DNA from: Ceratodon purpureus | Taxonomy: Eukaryota > Streptophyta > Bryopsida > Pseudoditrichales > Ditrichaceae | Reading direction: 5' to 3' | DNA: 64,000 bases | Assembly (NCBI GenBank): GCA_014871385.1 | Contig: CM026429.1 | Coordinates: 9,763,640-9,827,639 of the forward strand | In this document: one piece after another, positions 49,301 through 59,978 of the stretch | Layout of the letters: each line of letters opens with the position of its first letter | How positions within the stretch are numbered: position 1 is the stretch's first letter | The notes under the pieces: model-generated | What the model saw: the letters and a program-made list of their open reading frames with translations, nothing else | Databases searched by the model: none | What the model was told of the DNA's origin: nothing | Made by a program: the position numbers and the translations under genes

Positions 49301-49714
49301 ATGGAATCACAAGATCCTGACGATTGGCAGTTGCCCTTATCTCAATTACCGGTTGATCCAAGTCAACCATCTTCTTCAAGGCGGCGTTTGTGAGATGAGG
49401 CGGGGCCTTCTGAGCGTTGTGTGCAACCACGAACAGAGCCAGGTATCTCGCAGTTTACACTTCCAGCCTTGCAATTGGATAACAGGGCTTTGGTTATCGT
49501 TTTGGAATCTGAGCCTACGCTTTCCGGGAACTATCAAATGGTGTTTGAGGGGTGCTTTGAGAACAAAAATGAAGGTCAAATAGTGAGCCGCAGTTCTAGT
49601 GAAGTTGGCCATCGATTTTGGCTTCAAGGGCAGCTCAATCTCCTGACCAGGGAACGGAGGGCAAGCTTCATCGCTGCGGTTATTTTGCGTATTTTGGAGT
49701 TTTTGAGTGTTTGA
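49301..49714 (+). pseudogene. Orphan ORF inside the piggyBac-like element, one in-frame stop
   Basis: 138 codons from ATG at 49,301 to the stop at 49,712-49,714, interrupted only by TGA at 49,391-49,393 (codon 31). The N-terminal part is polar (WQLPLSQLPVDPSQPSSSRR). The rest looks like a folded domain with alternating hydrophobic residues (ALQLDNRALVIVLESEP, GHRFWLQGQLNLLTRERR) and ends in a hydrophobic helix (SFIAAVILRILEFLSV). I do not recognise the family. It runs opposite to the transposase and lies in its 3' flank. It could be an accessory protein of the element, a captured gene fragment, or chance. Confidence 0.45.
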
Positions 49715-50284
49715 AGTAGATGCTTCCTTTTGTTGGGATTTTAGTGCTGATTTTGGCTTGTTTTTAGCCTTAGTTTTGAGTTTTATTTCCACCAATTGAT
49801 TTTATTTGGAGTTGGATGAAAGCTAGTTGCTTTCTTTACTTCTATCTAGTTGACTTTGAGGTTTGTGGACCCAAAGATGACTTAGATTGGTGGTAAGATA
49901 AAAATGGGGGGAGCCTATGGGTGGAAAGATGCCCTCATGGGCGAGGCATGGGCTGAGGTGGCCGGGTTTGGAAGGTTATGGGGGGGGAATCCTCCTCTCT
50001 CCTTGTCGTTGTTTTAGTTTTGTGAGGTGTGCTGGAGTGAAGAGAGCCGAGACTTGAATCGGACTCTGTGTATTGTGTAAGTGGAATTTGAACACAAAAA
50101 CTGGTGGAGTTAAAGATAATGAGTATACGCTTCTTTTGGCGTTGATTTCACTTGATTTGGAGCCTTTATGAGTGTTTTGTGAGCGTTTGAGTGAGGAGTG
50201 GTCTGCTGTTCCCCAAAACGAGGAACAGAGATTTTGTACCTCTCCTACAGTCGCAACTCTTGTTGAAGCAAAGTGAAATTCAGA

Positions 50285-50715
50285 GGGAGTGAAGTACTTG
50301 TTGTTAGCTTTCCATAGAAATAACACACTTGTAGATAGCATTTGTAAATCTTGAGTTATGAGCAAATAAGTAGAGTAGTACACACTGCTGCTCAAGATTT
50401 TTTATAGGAAAGTTTGAGTGCTCATATCTTATGGACGGTAGCTTTGTTTCAAATGAAAATTTGATGCAGAATAGCAAACTGTCTTAGCTTTCTATAAAGC
50501 TTTTACACTTGCAGAGAGCATTCGTGAATCTTGAGTTATGAGCAAATAAGTTGAGCAGTATACACTGCCGCTCAAGATTTTATAGTAAAGTTTGAAGGCT
50601 CATATCTTATAGACAGTAGCTGTGTTTCAAATGAAAATTTGATACATTGTAGCAAACTGTCTTAGCTTTCAGTAGAGCTATCACTTATCCAAAGTGGAGC
50701 TCTAGAACGTTTTTG
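50285..50715. repeat. Tandem repeat of about 181 bp, 2.3 copies
   Basis: CTTGAGTTATGAGCAAATAAG occurs at about 50,349 and 50,530, followed each time by CACTGC.GCTCAAGATTTT, AAAGTTTGA, CTCATATCTTAT and CAAATGAAAATTTGAT. A partial third unit (TAGCAAACTGTCTTAGCTTTC) ends the array. Non-coding, inside the 8.2-kb element. Confidence 0.85.
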
Positions 50716-50892
50716 GTGACTGTTTTAGTACTGCTGGTCCAGAAGAGGTCCGAATTGAAGAATTGAAGATTTTGAAGACTTGAAGAATTGAAGAGTCAAG
50801 TGAAGATTTACATTGCGAGGACCTATCCTATGTTGTGGGCATGTAGCTTTGTTATTCTTAGCCTGATTTGGAGGCTCGTTGTGAATTTTGTA

Positions 50893-51013
50893 TTGTAAAC
50901 TTTGTTGCGGGTTTGGCCTGAGGTAACAATCAGCCTTACCTCATTTTGTGTTGTCATTTTTGGCTTTGTAAACCTTGTTGCGGGTTTGGCCTGAGGTAAC
51001 AATCAGCCTTACC
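50893..51013. repeat. Direct repeat of about 46 bp
   Basis: The word TTGTTGCGGGTTTGGCCTGA, continuing into GGTAACAATCAGCCTTACC, occurs twice about 71 bases apart with few differences. Confidence 0.85.
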
Positions 51014-51404
51014 CCATTGATTGTCGTGGGCAACGAAGTGGGGTTAATGGCCCACATGGTTGAATCTTATATCGTTCTCACAGTGAGACTGGGTTGATGA
51101 CCAGTAGACTGTGAATTTGAAAGTTTAGGATCCATATTCACGGACGGTTCAGCTCGTGGTCTGCCGTCCGTTCTACCCGTCCCGTATCCCGTGGTTTCTT
51201 ATCCCTTCCTTGACCCTTGAGCCCCTAGAGCCACAACAGGATAGGCCAACGGGGAGCTGATTGAAGATTCAAGAACTGAAGGGACATTGATCAAGAATCC
51301 TTCCTCCCTAAGTCAATTTCAGCTGCAGCCAGAATCCCTGTGATTTCCCAAAGCAAACCCCTCTCTTCTCGACAACGTGCGTGGTAATGGGAAGAAAGGC
51401 TGAA

Positions 51405-54400
51405 TTAGCTCCATCCGACAGTAAAGTGGAACGCCTTCCGTCCGCGTAGCCTCTCGTTCCGTGCTTCCTGATCGTCCTTATAAAGACGCCATGCATTCTA
51501 AAGCGAGCTGTCGAAGACGAAGAACCAGAGCTTATGCCACCACTTTCGTGTCCAAAACTAACATGTGTAGTCCCTTCGCATCTGGTCAACTACGTCGATA
51601 CCTCGCATGTTCCGCTCATACTCAACCTGCTGCGGACTTGTCGCTTGGGCGGTGCGAACCCCATTCGACCACCGTTGAGCGAAGGCAGCGTCATCGTGGC
51701 ACGGGTTCACCGACGTACTGAGGAAGGTCACAGGCTTGGAATCAAACCAAGTACATGTTGACATTCTTCGACTTGAATGCATTGCCCAAAACAATGTGTT
51801 TCGGAGATGTTCACCTCGGCGAAACCCCGTCAAGCTGGACGGCATACCCACTCTCTTCCCTTTCACAGTCCCAGTGGCGTATATGCCTCGGCCCAACAAT
51901 GACTCAAACAAAGATGGAGATGTGAAGAAGTTATCTACGACTACTATGTGCCCCTTATGTGACATCCCACGTACCAATTGCGAAACAACTCGCTCACCTT
52001 GGCCCACCTCTATAACGCCGTTCTTTCCCAAGTACGGTATCAAGTTGTGAATGTAACGGGATGGGTTGCTAACGAGGGCCCAGACCTTTATGCCGTAACG
52101 GGTAGGTTTCTTCGGCATATACTGCCGAATCGGGCTGAAGTGGCCTCTGTATGCAATCATAATCTCGTCACAGGTAACCAGGTGCTCTGGATTCCATAGT
52201 TGTCGGCTTCATTGCATAAATCCATCCAGAATGGACCGCACCTTCCCAATCTTGTCATACTCGTCCTCTCCTTTCTTTGCAAGGCTTTCGTTGTCCACGC
52301 AGTGGAGGCAGCAAAGAATGCACTCGAACCTGTCTCGAGACATGATCTTCGCAATCACAGGACAATGCCAGAACGAGCCCTCCTTCCAGTAGTCTCGGAT
52401 TGTAGGTGTCTGCTTCAGGGCCATCAGAATCACAATGCCGCACCAAGCCCTGAACTCAACCGCCGTCAGAGGTATCCATCTCGATCCTCCATTGCGATAC
52501 TGTGACTCATACTCTATCATCGCCTGTGCCGCATACAGGTGTGTCTGGCAAACCATTTGGTTCACAACCTCCTCGTCCCAAAAAAGACAGAAGAAGTAAC
52601 TGGCCTTCTTCTTGTTCCGTGTAAATCTCTGCGTCGGCCCTGGATGAGGACCCCGGAACCTGTTCCGATCCCCTAACATGTGAGTGGCTTCCTGTCCCTA
52701 ATGAGCATCTGAATACCGCTCCCTGATTCCTTCAACGCCAACTGGAGTCTCTGTGTCTGCCTCTGTAAAGCGTTGGTATTCTTCGAAGTGAAATGATCCA
52801 CCAGACTCACTCAACCTATCAGACCTATCGTCAAATAAGTCCCAATCAGAGTTCTCATCGTTAGAATCATTACCTGCAAAGTCCATGTAGTCCCCCAACC
52901 AAGAATGGTCATCAGAATCTGATGAAGGGGAGTCGTCTCCATGTAGGGCGATATCAACTGTGTCCTCATTTTCTACACTCGATGCTGGAGGATCCGCCCA
53001 AGCATCCCTTGGAATAGATCCATCGGAGGATTCAGAGGCAGTATCATGTCTTCCATTTGCCTCCTGGTTTTGTTGTCCCTCTATACTTTCATATTTTGTT
53101 CCACATTCTGGATCATGAACCTGCTGCCTCCATCGACCTTGGCTTGCAATAGCTGGGTCTCGCCAGTCTCGAGTTGAGCAATGAAGGCAATTGACAATGT
53201 GCCAACCTATGCCTCCACCAAAATCAACACCAAAAAGATGACTCTCTTCTTCCCAATAGGCCTGCTGCACCTCTCCCACGAAGTGTTCAATTCCTCCATA
53301 CTCTTCTGGAGCATACCCCAGCACTTCCAACCGTACCCACACCTCCGCTGGGTAGGATCTTCCATCGGCTCTGTTTGGCCCTCCTGGAATGCACCGGATC
53401 AGCCTTGCAGCGTTGGCCCCTGCTCCTTGTGTAGTGCCGTGGCTCGCCTGCTCCATGGAACTCTGAACCTGATCAGTACTATTCATGTGATCACGCTGAG
53501 GAACACGGCTTGTACTTCCACCGTGTGGAAGGTCAACACCACTCGCCAATTCCGTGACCGCATCCAGCCAAGCCTCCGTTCGCCCGGACATTGCAAACTG
53601 CGATTCTAAATTCAGAGCAATTGCTGGACGTCCACGTCCTACGCGGTCGACTGCGCCTCCATGTGGTAAGTCCATACCAGTCCTCTGTCGCCTTGTCGCA
53701 TGCACATCAATACTCCCGGGACTATGGATCGGTGGTGAATGCAATCCATGACGCACCTGAGCTCTCCGCAATTGAGGTGGCGTCCGACTATTCGGCACAA
53801 TTGGAGGCGGTACCCAGCCCAACGGGGCTACAAGACATGTGGCCCGACCCCTTCCTCGCCCTCTGCCTCTCCCCCCTGAAACTGCGACACCATGATTCAC
53901 ATCAGTTGGAAGTCGACCTCGTCCCCTTCCTCGCCCTTTGCCTCTGCCTCGCCCCCTCATTGCATCGACATCAATGTTCGTATCATCTGAGTGACCTGCT
54001 CGACCCCTTCCTCGTCCTCTTCCTCTGCCTCACCCCCTTGTTGCATCGACATCAATATTCACATCATCTGGAAGGCCTGCTTGACCCCTTCCTCGTCCTC
54101 TGCCTCCTCCTCTTCCACGACCCCCTTCCGCTCCTTCATCTCTCTGTTGCTCGCCAATAATGTTATTCGCATCTGCCGCTTCATGTTCTCCATGTTGCAC
54201 ATCGCTCGTCATGCTAATACCTCCACTCCATGCACCCCTCCAGCAAGCACCCCTAACACATCCATCCCGAGCTCTCCCACGATTGGATGCAGTGCCTTGC
54301 GGTCTTCCACCCCTCCCCCGCCCCCGTCCCACACCCTGCACGGGCAATTCCTCGGGTTCATGAGGAAGGGGATCTGAAACCCCCCCTCCCGATTCTCCAC

Positions 54401-54956
54401 CTCCACTGCCGGCAGATTCAGCAATTCGGGTGACTGCGCCACAAGCAATTGTCCGTCTTCGGGCAGCTCTACGTTGTGGAATTCTGTGCCGCTTCGCAAT
54501 TCGTCCCTCACCAATTCCGAGATTGCCTCCATCCCGAGCGATGCTTCCTCCATCTGGCTCTGTGCTTGCACTTCCGATGGCATCAGCACTTCCTCTGGTT
54601 GCGCAATGTGAATGTTGGTCCTCCAGCACGGGCCATTGTTGTTCACGCAAGAATTTGTTCACCTCGTCAGGTATGCCGTCCGGATGCCCTTTAGGAAGCC
54701 GTTCCTTCCATCCAAGTAAGCGTCCAACCTGCCTTCGAAAAAGATATCTCCAATTCTGAGTAGCAAGGTCCTTCGGCCAAGTATGATTTATCTCTGGTGC
54801 CGGCAAACTCAACAGGAAAGACTCATTAAGGCAATTCACAACCTGTTGGGCCACTGCTGGTCCCTTTCCCTTGCCGAGAGCCCAGTGATAGAGGCAATCC
54901 ATCGCCTTGTAAACTTCCTCTTGAGTCGCCCGCCCCTTGTTCAACGCAGTTGTCAT
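51405..54956 (-). pseudogene. piggyBac-type transposase (DDE_Tnp_1_7) with long N-terminal extension, five in-frame stops
   Basis: One frame of 1,184 codons from ATG at 54,956 (an in-frame TAA lies just upstream) to TAA at 51,405-51,407, broken by TGA 54,030, TAG 52,698, TGA 52,209, TAG 51,558 and TAG 51,498 (lower coordinates). Residues about 200-420 include RG-rich tandem units, and about 640-750 are acidic (DDSPSSDSDDHSW). The catalytic domain runs from about residue 785. Aspartates stand in TCDEIMIAYRG (930), VVVDNFFTS (1,008) and RGIDVVDQM (1,121 and 1,124). The first two are 78 residues apart, the same spacing as D268 and D346 of the moth enzyme. RKWWHKLWFFVFDSS follows, as in the family. 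No C-terminal cysteine-rich domain is visible. The TAG at 52,698 could instead be a genuine boundary, since ATG follows at 52,679. Role: cut-and-paste transposition at TTAA. Confidence 0.85.
53915..54110 (-). repeat. 84-bp in-frame tandem repeat coding RG-rich units
   Basis: The words GACCCCTTCCTCGTCCTC and TTGCATCGACATCAAT recur about every 84 bases (28 codons). The encoded units read GRGRGRGRG then a D-rich NIDVDA stretch. At least three units are recognisable, and further RG runs without the spacer flank them. Confidence 0.8.
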
Positions 54957-55660
54957 AGTCGCAGCTCCGACTTAGGTAACGCAGGACAGAAATTGCACGA
55001 AGCGCTCAAATGCAATCACAGCTCAGAGTAGAGGCGGCTCACTATCTCTAACACAACGGATTCGTGCAGCCAAGGCGGCCCTCTCCACTCACAAAAATCA
55101 TCAATTGTACTAAACCTCACTTCCCTAGACCTGATTCCCCTCCCGAAAATCTCAACGGCTCCGTAAACCCTAAGCGGTGATGTCCGCAAGACACTCCCTC
55201 TGCAGTAGCCATGTCCAGATAATCCTGAGGAATTCGTTCAAAACTACTGCGCATCCACGTCCGCGTCCCCTCAACCCACTCCAACACTCGCACGACGCAG
55301 TCTTCCTTGACACTGAATGAGTGCAAACGAACTACGGACTCGAGGAGGACGAGAGAGCTTGCCTTCCTTGCAACGGATCCGAGGTCCCTCCCACGCTCAA
55401 CGGCTTATGACCGGCTCGTTCTAGTCACAATTCAGCCCCGCCGTACCAACTGCCTCGTCCCGACTTTCAGAACTTGAGCAAATTTCGGCCATTGTTTACA
55501 ATTCCCTTCTGTGCCGAGCCGCACAAGTACCCCATTGCAACCCTACGATCTGATTTTACGGCTTCTGAGACTTACAGGCCATAGCGTTTGAGATCCGGGC
55601 TGGAAAACCGAACTTTACAATCCAGAGGGGCGCAATTTGAGCCCCTTGGGCGTTGAGGGG
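54957..55660 (-). other. 5' flank of the transposase within the element
   Basis: About 700 bp between the transposase ATG and the element terminus, GC-moderate, presumably promoter and 5' UTR. A minus frame at 55,117-55,326 is open but has no recognisable features. A TATA element cannot be assigned with confidence. Confidence 0.4.
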
Positions 55661-55910
55661 TTAAACATTGTTTTCAAAAAAAATCTAAAATTTTCTAAGC
55701 TATCGTTGTTATTCTCTAGTATGAATTATCCAAATGACTTCTCTTCTTAACAATTACACTATGAACAGTCAAACAATCTTGAGATATTTTTACAATATTT
55801 TTTCCACTTATTTAGCATTTGCCATCATTACCCTCAAATAGCCATGCATTTTGACAGAAGTTTTTTTACCTATTGGTGCACTTCTTCACCACCCTAGTGT
55901 AAAACGGCCC

Positions 55911-58900
55911 TTATAATGACTTTAGAACTTTAGACAACCGTTTTAAAACATACATTGTAAATACAGACAATTTTTGACAATTTGTTTATTGAGAAAATGA
56001 TATTTCGCAGTGTTTGGTTGGTAGTCATGTTAACTTAAACCGAGAGTCCGAGTAAAAAAAGCGAGGACACACTCTGCACCATTTCTAACCCTAATCTGTG
56101 AGAGCTCTCTACTTTTCTCGGAGCTCTCTCTGAATCACAGGGTAGTCAAATTCTTTTGACCTCGGAAAATAGAAACACTGAGGTAACCTCGGCATTGAGC
56201 GCGGATGGGCTCGCAAACTACTGGTTTAAACGCTGAAGTGGGTCTTGCAAATCGGAGCACCAGATTCCAAACAGTGTTCGTCAGTATCATTGAGGCACAC
56301 AAAAAAAAATCTTCTCCAAAAAAAATCTTCTCCAAAAAAAATCTTCTCCAAAAAAAATCTTCTCCAAAAAAAATCTTCTCCAAAAAAAATCTTCTCCTTC
56401 GACACTGCGTCCAATTTGATAGTCTGAATTTGTGAGTGAGTTCTGCAGTCTCTGTACCATGAAAATGTAAATCTTATTTCATACAGAAGCGTATGTCAGT
56501 TTGAGGCATTGAGGTGGTAAGCAAATCATTTGTGGAGGGAGTGGCTGGACACAGTAGCAGGCTCACTCAAACGTATGTTCATTTTCTACAGCGTCAACTT
56601 GACTGTGTTGTCATCATTTTATTTTCGGATGTTATGTGCTCGTGTAATCTACACAGATTTCCATTACAGTTGAAATGTGTACCACCGCCTGGGACCCTTG
56701 AGTGGTTGTGTCAAATTAATGACATTTCTGTACAAACAGAAATCTTCGTTGGAGTAGTGATAACGGCAACCCAACCTGCGTCGAAACATGTTATCAATTT
56801 CAAGAATCTTACAAATATTGAAGTGATTACCTTCAGATTTGTAACTGTCTTGATCATGGCCTGTCATGTGCAATATTGTCCTCTTCAACAAGAGCCATTA
56901 CTCTTCAAAAGAATGTACCGATTTCACAGTCAGAGACTACTCTGTAAATGAGTAGTACAAAATTGTGTATAAGTAAATGTATAAATCATACAACAGTCTA
57001 TCGGAACTACATCAGAGTCAATAGCACACCAACTGGAGAAATACAAGTCAGGAGAGGGAAAGAAATTAGATTTTAACTGGAAATGGCACAAGAGAGCCTG
57101 AGGCCATGGCCGGGAATTCTACACGGGGCACATTCTAATCAAAATCACTTCTTCTATAGCAGGTTTTAAGTGCTTGTCAACAAGTTCTGCGAATCAGCAA
57201 GCGTTTTCTTTAATTTGTTAAAATTTTCTAAGGTAAATTTCGACTAACACCCACGCTAAAAGGCGATTAATTGCTAATGAATCTAAATGCTCGATACAAG
57301 ATATGCAATAAAATATTAGAATGATAGTTGAATTTATACAAAATACTGTGAATAAGTGGAAAGAACATGTTGGAGCTCTTGACCATGAGTAAATGAATGC
57401 TCGTGAGCGCACTGATGCCATAGGTGGTGGTCCGTTTAAATCGAAGGTGAGCATATCCACCATACCTGCTAACACACATTGTCCTGGAGTCGGCAATTGA
57501 ACAGTAATGAGGAAGAGGGCCAGAGGCTGAGATACACATGGTCAGCACGTTGGGGAGATGATTCCATCGACCCCGCAATGGAGACCAATGCCACTGAGGA
57601 GCTGCGTCTAGCAAAGCCAACTTATGTGCAGCAAGTACAGCGACGTTTGTGTGTCATTCTTCGCACTGGTTCGGTAAAAATGGCTTTCAGATACTTCATG
57701 CTAGAACAGTGGTGGTCCTCTTTTCTATAATATCAGTGAAACCGTTGCACAGTTTTTATCTTTGAAATGTTTCTGAAACAGACCTGCAGCACCCATTTGT
57801 GCTGTGTGTAAAACTGGCCTGTACCCTGCCAGGAGTATGTACAAGTAGTTGTGAAATCCGTATGGTGATCTTCATCGGCATGATTTTTTTGGCCTTACAA
57901 GAAACCCCTCTAGGAAGCGGGCCATATATAATATACCACACAAGAAAAATATCACTAGATGTTTTTGTTGAATATTGTTATTGAAACTTCATCTATCACT
58001 GTAGATCAAAGTCCATGTGATGCACTCACCAGCAATTGGAACAGACATGGAATGTACGCCTATTCAAATTCACCGGTTCCACTTGTTACGAGTGTTGATC
58101 CAGCATCCCACTGATGTCAGTCACTGAAGTTGAATTAACATACCAGCGGCTTCACGACTCATGTAATGCAATCATAACACCATTTTTCAAAGATTCGTTA
58201 ACTATGACCACTGAGGCGATTAAAAGTCTCTCTTGTTGTGTGCAACTCTGTTACATCTGCAACCTTCAACTGAAATTCTTGCTGGTCTTAATTCCGCTCA
58301 TTGCCAGACCAACATCATTAATTTCCCTCCTCCTGCCGAGAGAATAGCTCGACAGTTGCAATCCAACACCTTTGTAAATGGCGAACAATGCCATGGAAGT
58401 CACAACACAGACGAAATACTCCAAGCCTGCCAAGGTACCACAAAGGCGAGATAACAATCCAGTACTCTTTGTTGCCAGACGAATACGATCCCATCCACCA
58501 AAACTTGGTCGATGATCTAGACATGTAAAATATGCGCATCCCACCCCTTCCCAAAATCAACCTGCATGATGGTCGAGACGAGATGGTCCGAGCCGAGATC
58601 GTGCAGGGCCGCGGCGGTCGCTGAGTGCATGGAGCCGGCACGTGAGGCGCTGCGTGGAGCTGGCCGTGGACGCCAAGCCAAAGACGTCGGCTATTGGCAG
58701 GGGATGTGGCATGCGTGTGTGCATCGCCGACGGCCCCATGCTCCTAGCGTGCCGCTGGTGGCTACGGAGTCCTTGCACCCCGACTGCAAAGCATCCTGCA
58801 TGCGGCATGCCCACGCGCTGCTCCTCCGGAGATGCCCCCCTCTCGAGTCACCAGTTCCGGAACCAGATTATCATGTTGACTATACTGTCACTCGATGATT

Positions 58901-59113
58901 AGGCAGCTAATTTGGTTGCAGAATTCCACATTCCAGTCTGAATTAGCACATGCGCCAAGTCAGTCAACCAGTGAATGAATCATGTGTGCTTCATGCATGT
59001 TGTTCTTCCCTCTCCGTTGTCTTTGGACATCTTTTCTTCAGATTTTGTTTTTATAAATTTTAATTTGTTTTGGTGAATACAGATTGAAGGCCTCTTTACA
59101 GTATGACTATGGT
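55911..59113. other. Intergenic region with minisatellite and GC-rich patch
   Basis: No gene recognised. Overlapping frames at 56,514-56,951, 57,218-57,730 and 58,114-58,454 lack domains. 58,560-58,870 is strikingly GC-rich with frames open on both strands; it could be an exon or a captured fragment, but nothing identifies it. Confidence 0.4.
56301..56398. repeat. 16-bp minisatellite, about six units
   Basis: Near-perfect tandem copies of AAAAAAAATCTTCTCC. Because 16 is not a multiple of three, it gives KKNLLQKKSSPKKIFS-type repeats in every plus frame and LEKIFFGEDFFWRRFF-type repeats on the minus strand. These are translation artefacts of the repeat. Confidence 0.95.
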
Positions 59114-59718
59114 GGAGAATTTACACTATGGTGGAGAAGACACCGGCTCTAGTGGATAATGGTTTAGAGCGACCAACCAGTATACCAATGAGCTGGTATA
59201 AAATGCCAGACCACCAAGTTGGTGTACCAATGAATTCTAGGACAATGGAGGAATGTGAGCAGTCAAAAAATGAGACTCTTGATTGGTGGGAGTTTAGTAT
59301 TTACATTATGACCAAGACTCATATATATAACTGAGTGGGGAAACTTCAAGCATAGATGAAAAAGTGGCTTGGCTCTCAATATGGAAGTATTTATTTTAAG
59401 GGAGATTTATTGGAAGTGAATTTTCTTTGGTAACCCTAAAGTCTTGGATGGGAAACTTGACCCTCCAAGAATTCCAACTTCATTAAAAATATATTCCTAA
59501 TACTCATGTTATTAGCTCTTTTTGTATGTTGTCTTCCATTATTGAAGGCAATTTTCGATTAACATGGTTCATAGAATTCTCTATTTGGTATTTCTATACT
59601 GAGCAGTCAATTAATTTTGAAATATTTGAAATATTTGAAATATTTTTTCAACTTAACCATGCCTTAAGGCAAAAATCTTGACCAACGAGAGCACTTCTCT
59701 GCTGTAGTGAAAAGTAGC
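59114..59718. mobile_element. Tourist-like MITE, empty-site paralogue
   Basis: Aligns with the two halves of the 47,011-55,910 element: TTTACACTATGGTGGAGAAG at the left, AATGAATTCTAGGACAATGG near 59,231, GAGCAGTCAA near 59,600. The right end is TAGTGAAAAGTAGC followed by TTA. At 59,559-59,562 a single TTAA followed by CATGGTT corresponds to the insertion point of the 8.2-kb element (TTAAACATTGTT at 55,661). Confidence 0.65.
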
Positions 59719-59978
59719 TTAGAATAACATTCTACTGTATATGAAACTGAAAGCTAGTTTATAATGTAAGGTGATTTGGGCCAAAACTTATCTCAATTAC
59801 AGCATACATGACATTATTCTGGCAAAGTTCTGGCAATTCCTAACTTTGGTAATTGACTAGAATTCGGTGGTATGCATTGTTGGAACATCCACTTCGGCCT
59901 TTTAAAATAAGCTTTTGACTTTAGATGTTGAGGCAATTGTAAGGGTCTTATAGACAATGAGTTAGAATAGTAGTTTAT

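Larger units (their letters stand above)
47444..55660 (-). mobile_element. 8.2-kb piggyBac-like DNA transposon, decayed autonomous candidate
   Basis: 8,217 bp between TTAA at 47,440-47,443 and 55,661-55,664. The left terminus CCCCTCAAGGCCCA and the reverse complement of the right terminus CCCCTCAACGCCCA differ at one of 14 bases. It holds a minus-strand piggyBac transposase pseudogene (51,405-54,956), a plus-strand orphan ORF (49,301-49,714), a tRNA-like repeat and two tandem repeats. TTAA duplication and short C-rich ends are established piggyBac hallmarks. The paralogous site at 59,559-59,562 has a single TTAA and no insertion. The termini resemble those of the small TTAA elements (CCCCTAAA), so it may have mobilised them. 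Confidence 0.85.
47011..55910. mobile_element. Tourist-like MITE split by the 8.2-kb piggyBac-like element
   Basis: The left end GGCTGCTTTACACTAC (47,011) and the reverse complement of the right end GGGCCGTTTTACACTA (ending 55,910) match most of the Tourist-like terminus seen at 6,923. The right flank is TTA and the left TTT. Without the 8.2-kb insertion it is about 680 bp and aligns with 59,114-59,718, for example AATGAATTCTAGG, TTTACATTATG/TTTACACTATG, and AGCATGG near 47,145. Confidence 0.65.

Noticed and set aside
53591-54160. Plus-strand leucine-rich frame of 189 codons with an 84-bp periodicity
   Set aside because: Antisense reading of the RG-repeat part of the transposase.
55528-55553. 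Word TTGCAACCCTACGATCTGA near the right end of the 8.2-kb element, similar to the conserved subterminal block
   Set aside because: About 14 of 19 bases match, but in the opposite orientation to that in the small elements; too weak to use as a link.
56135-56435. Repetitive KKNLLQKKSSPKKIFS-type frames on both strands
   Set aside because: They are the translation of the 16-bp minisatellite in every frame; no coding signal outside it.
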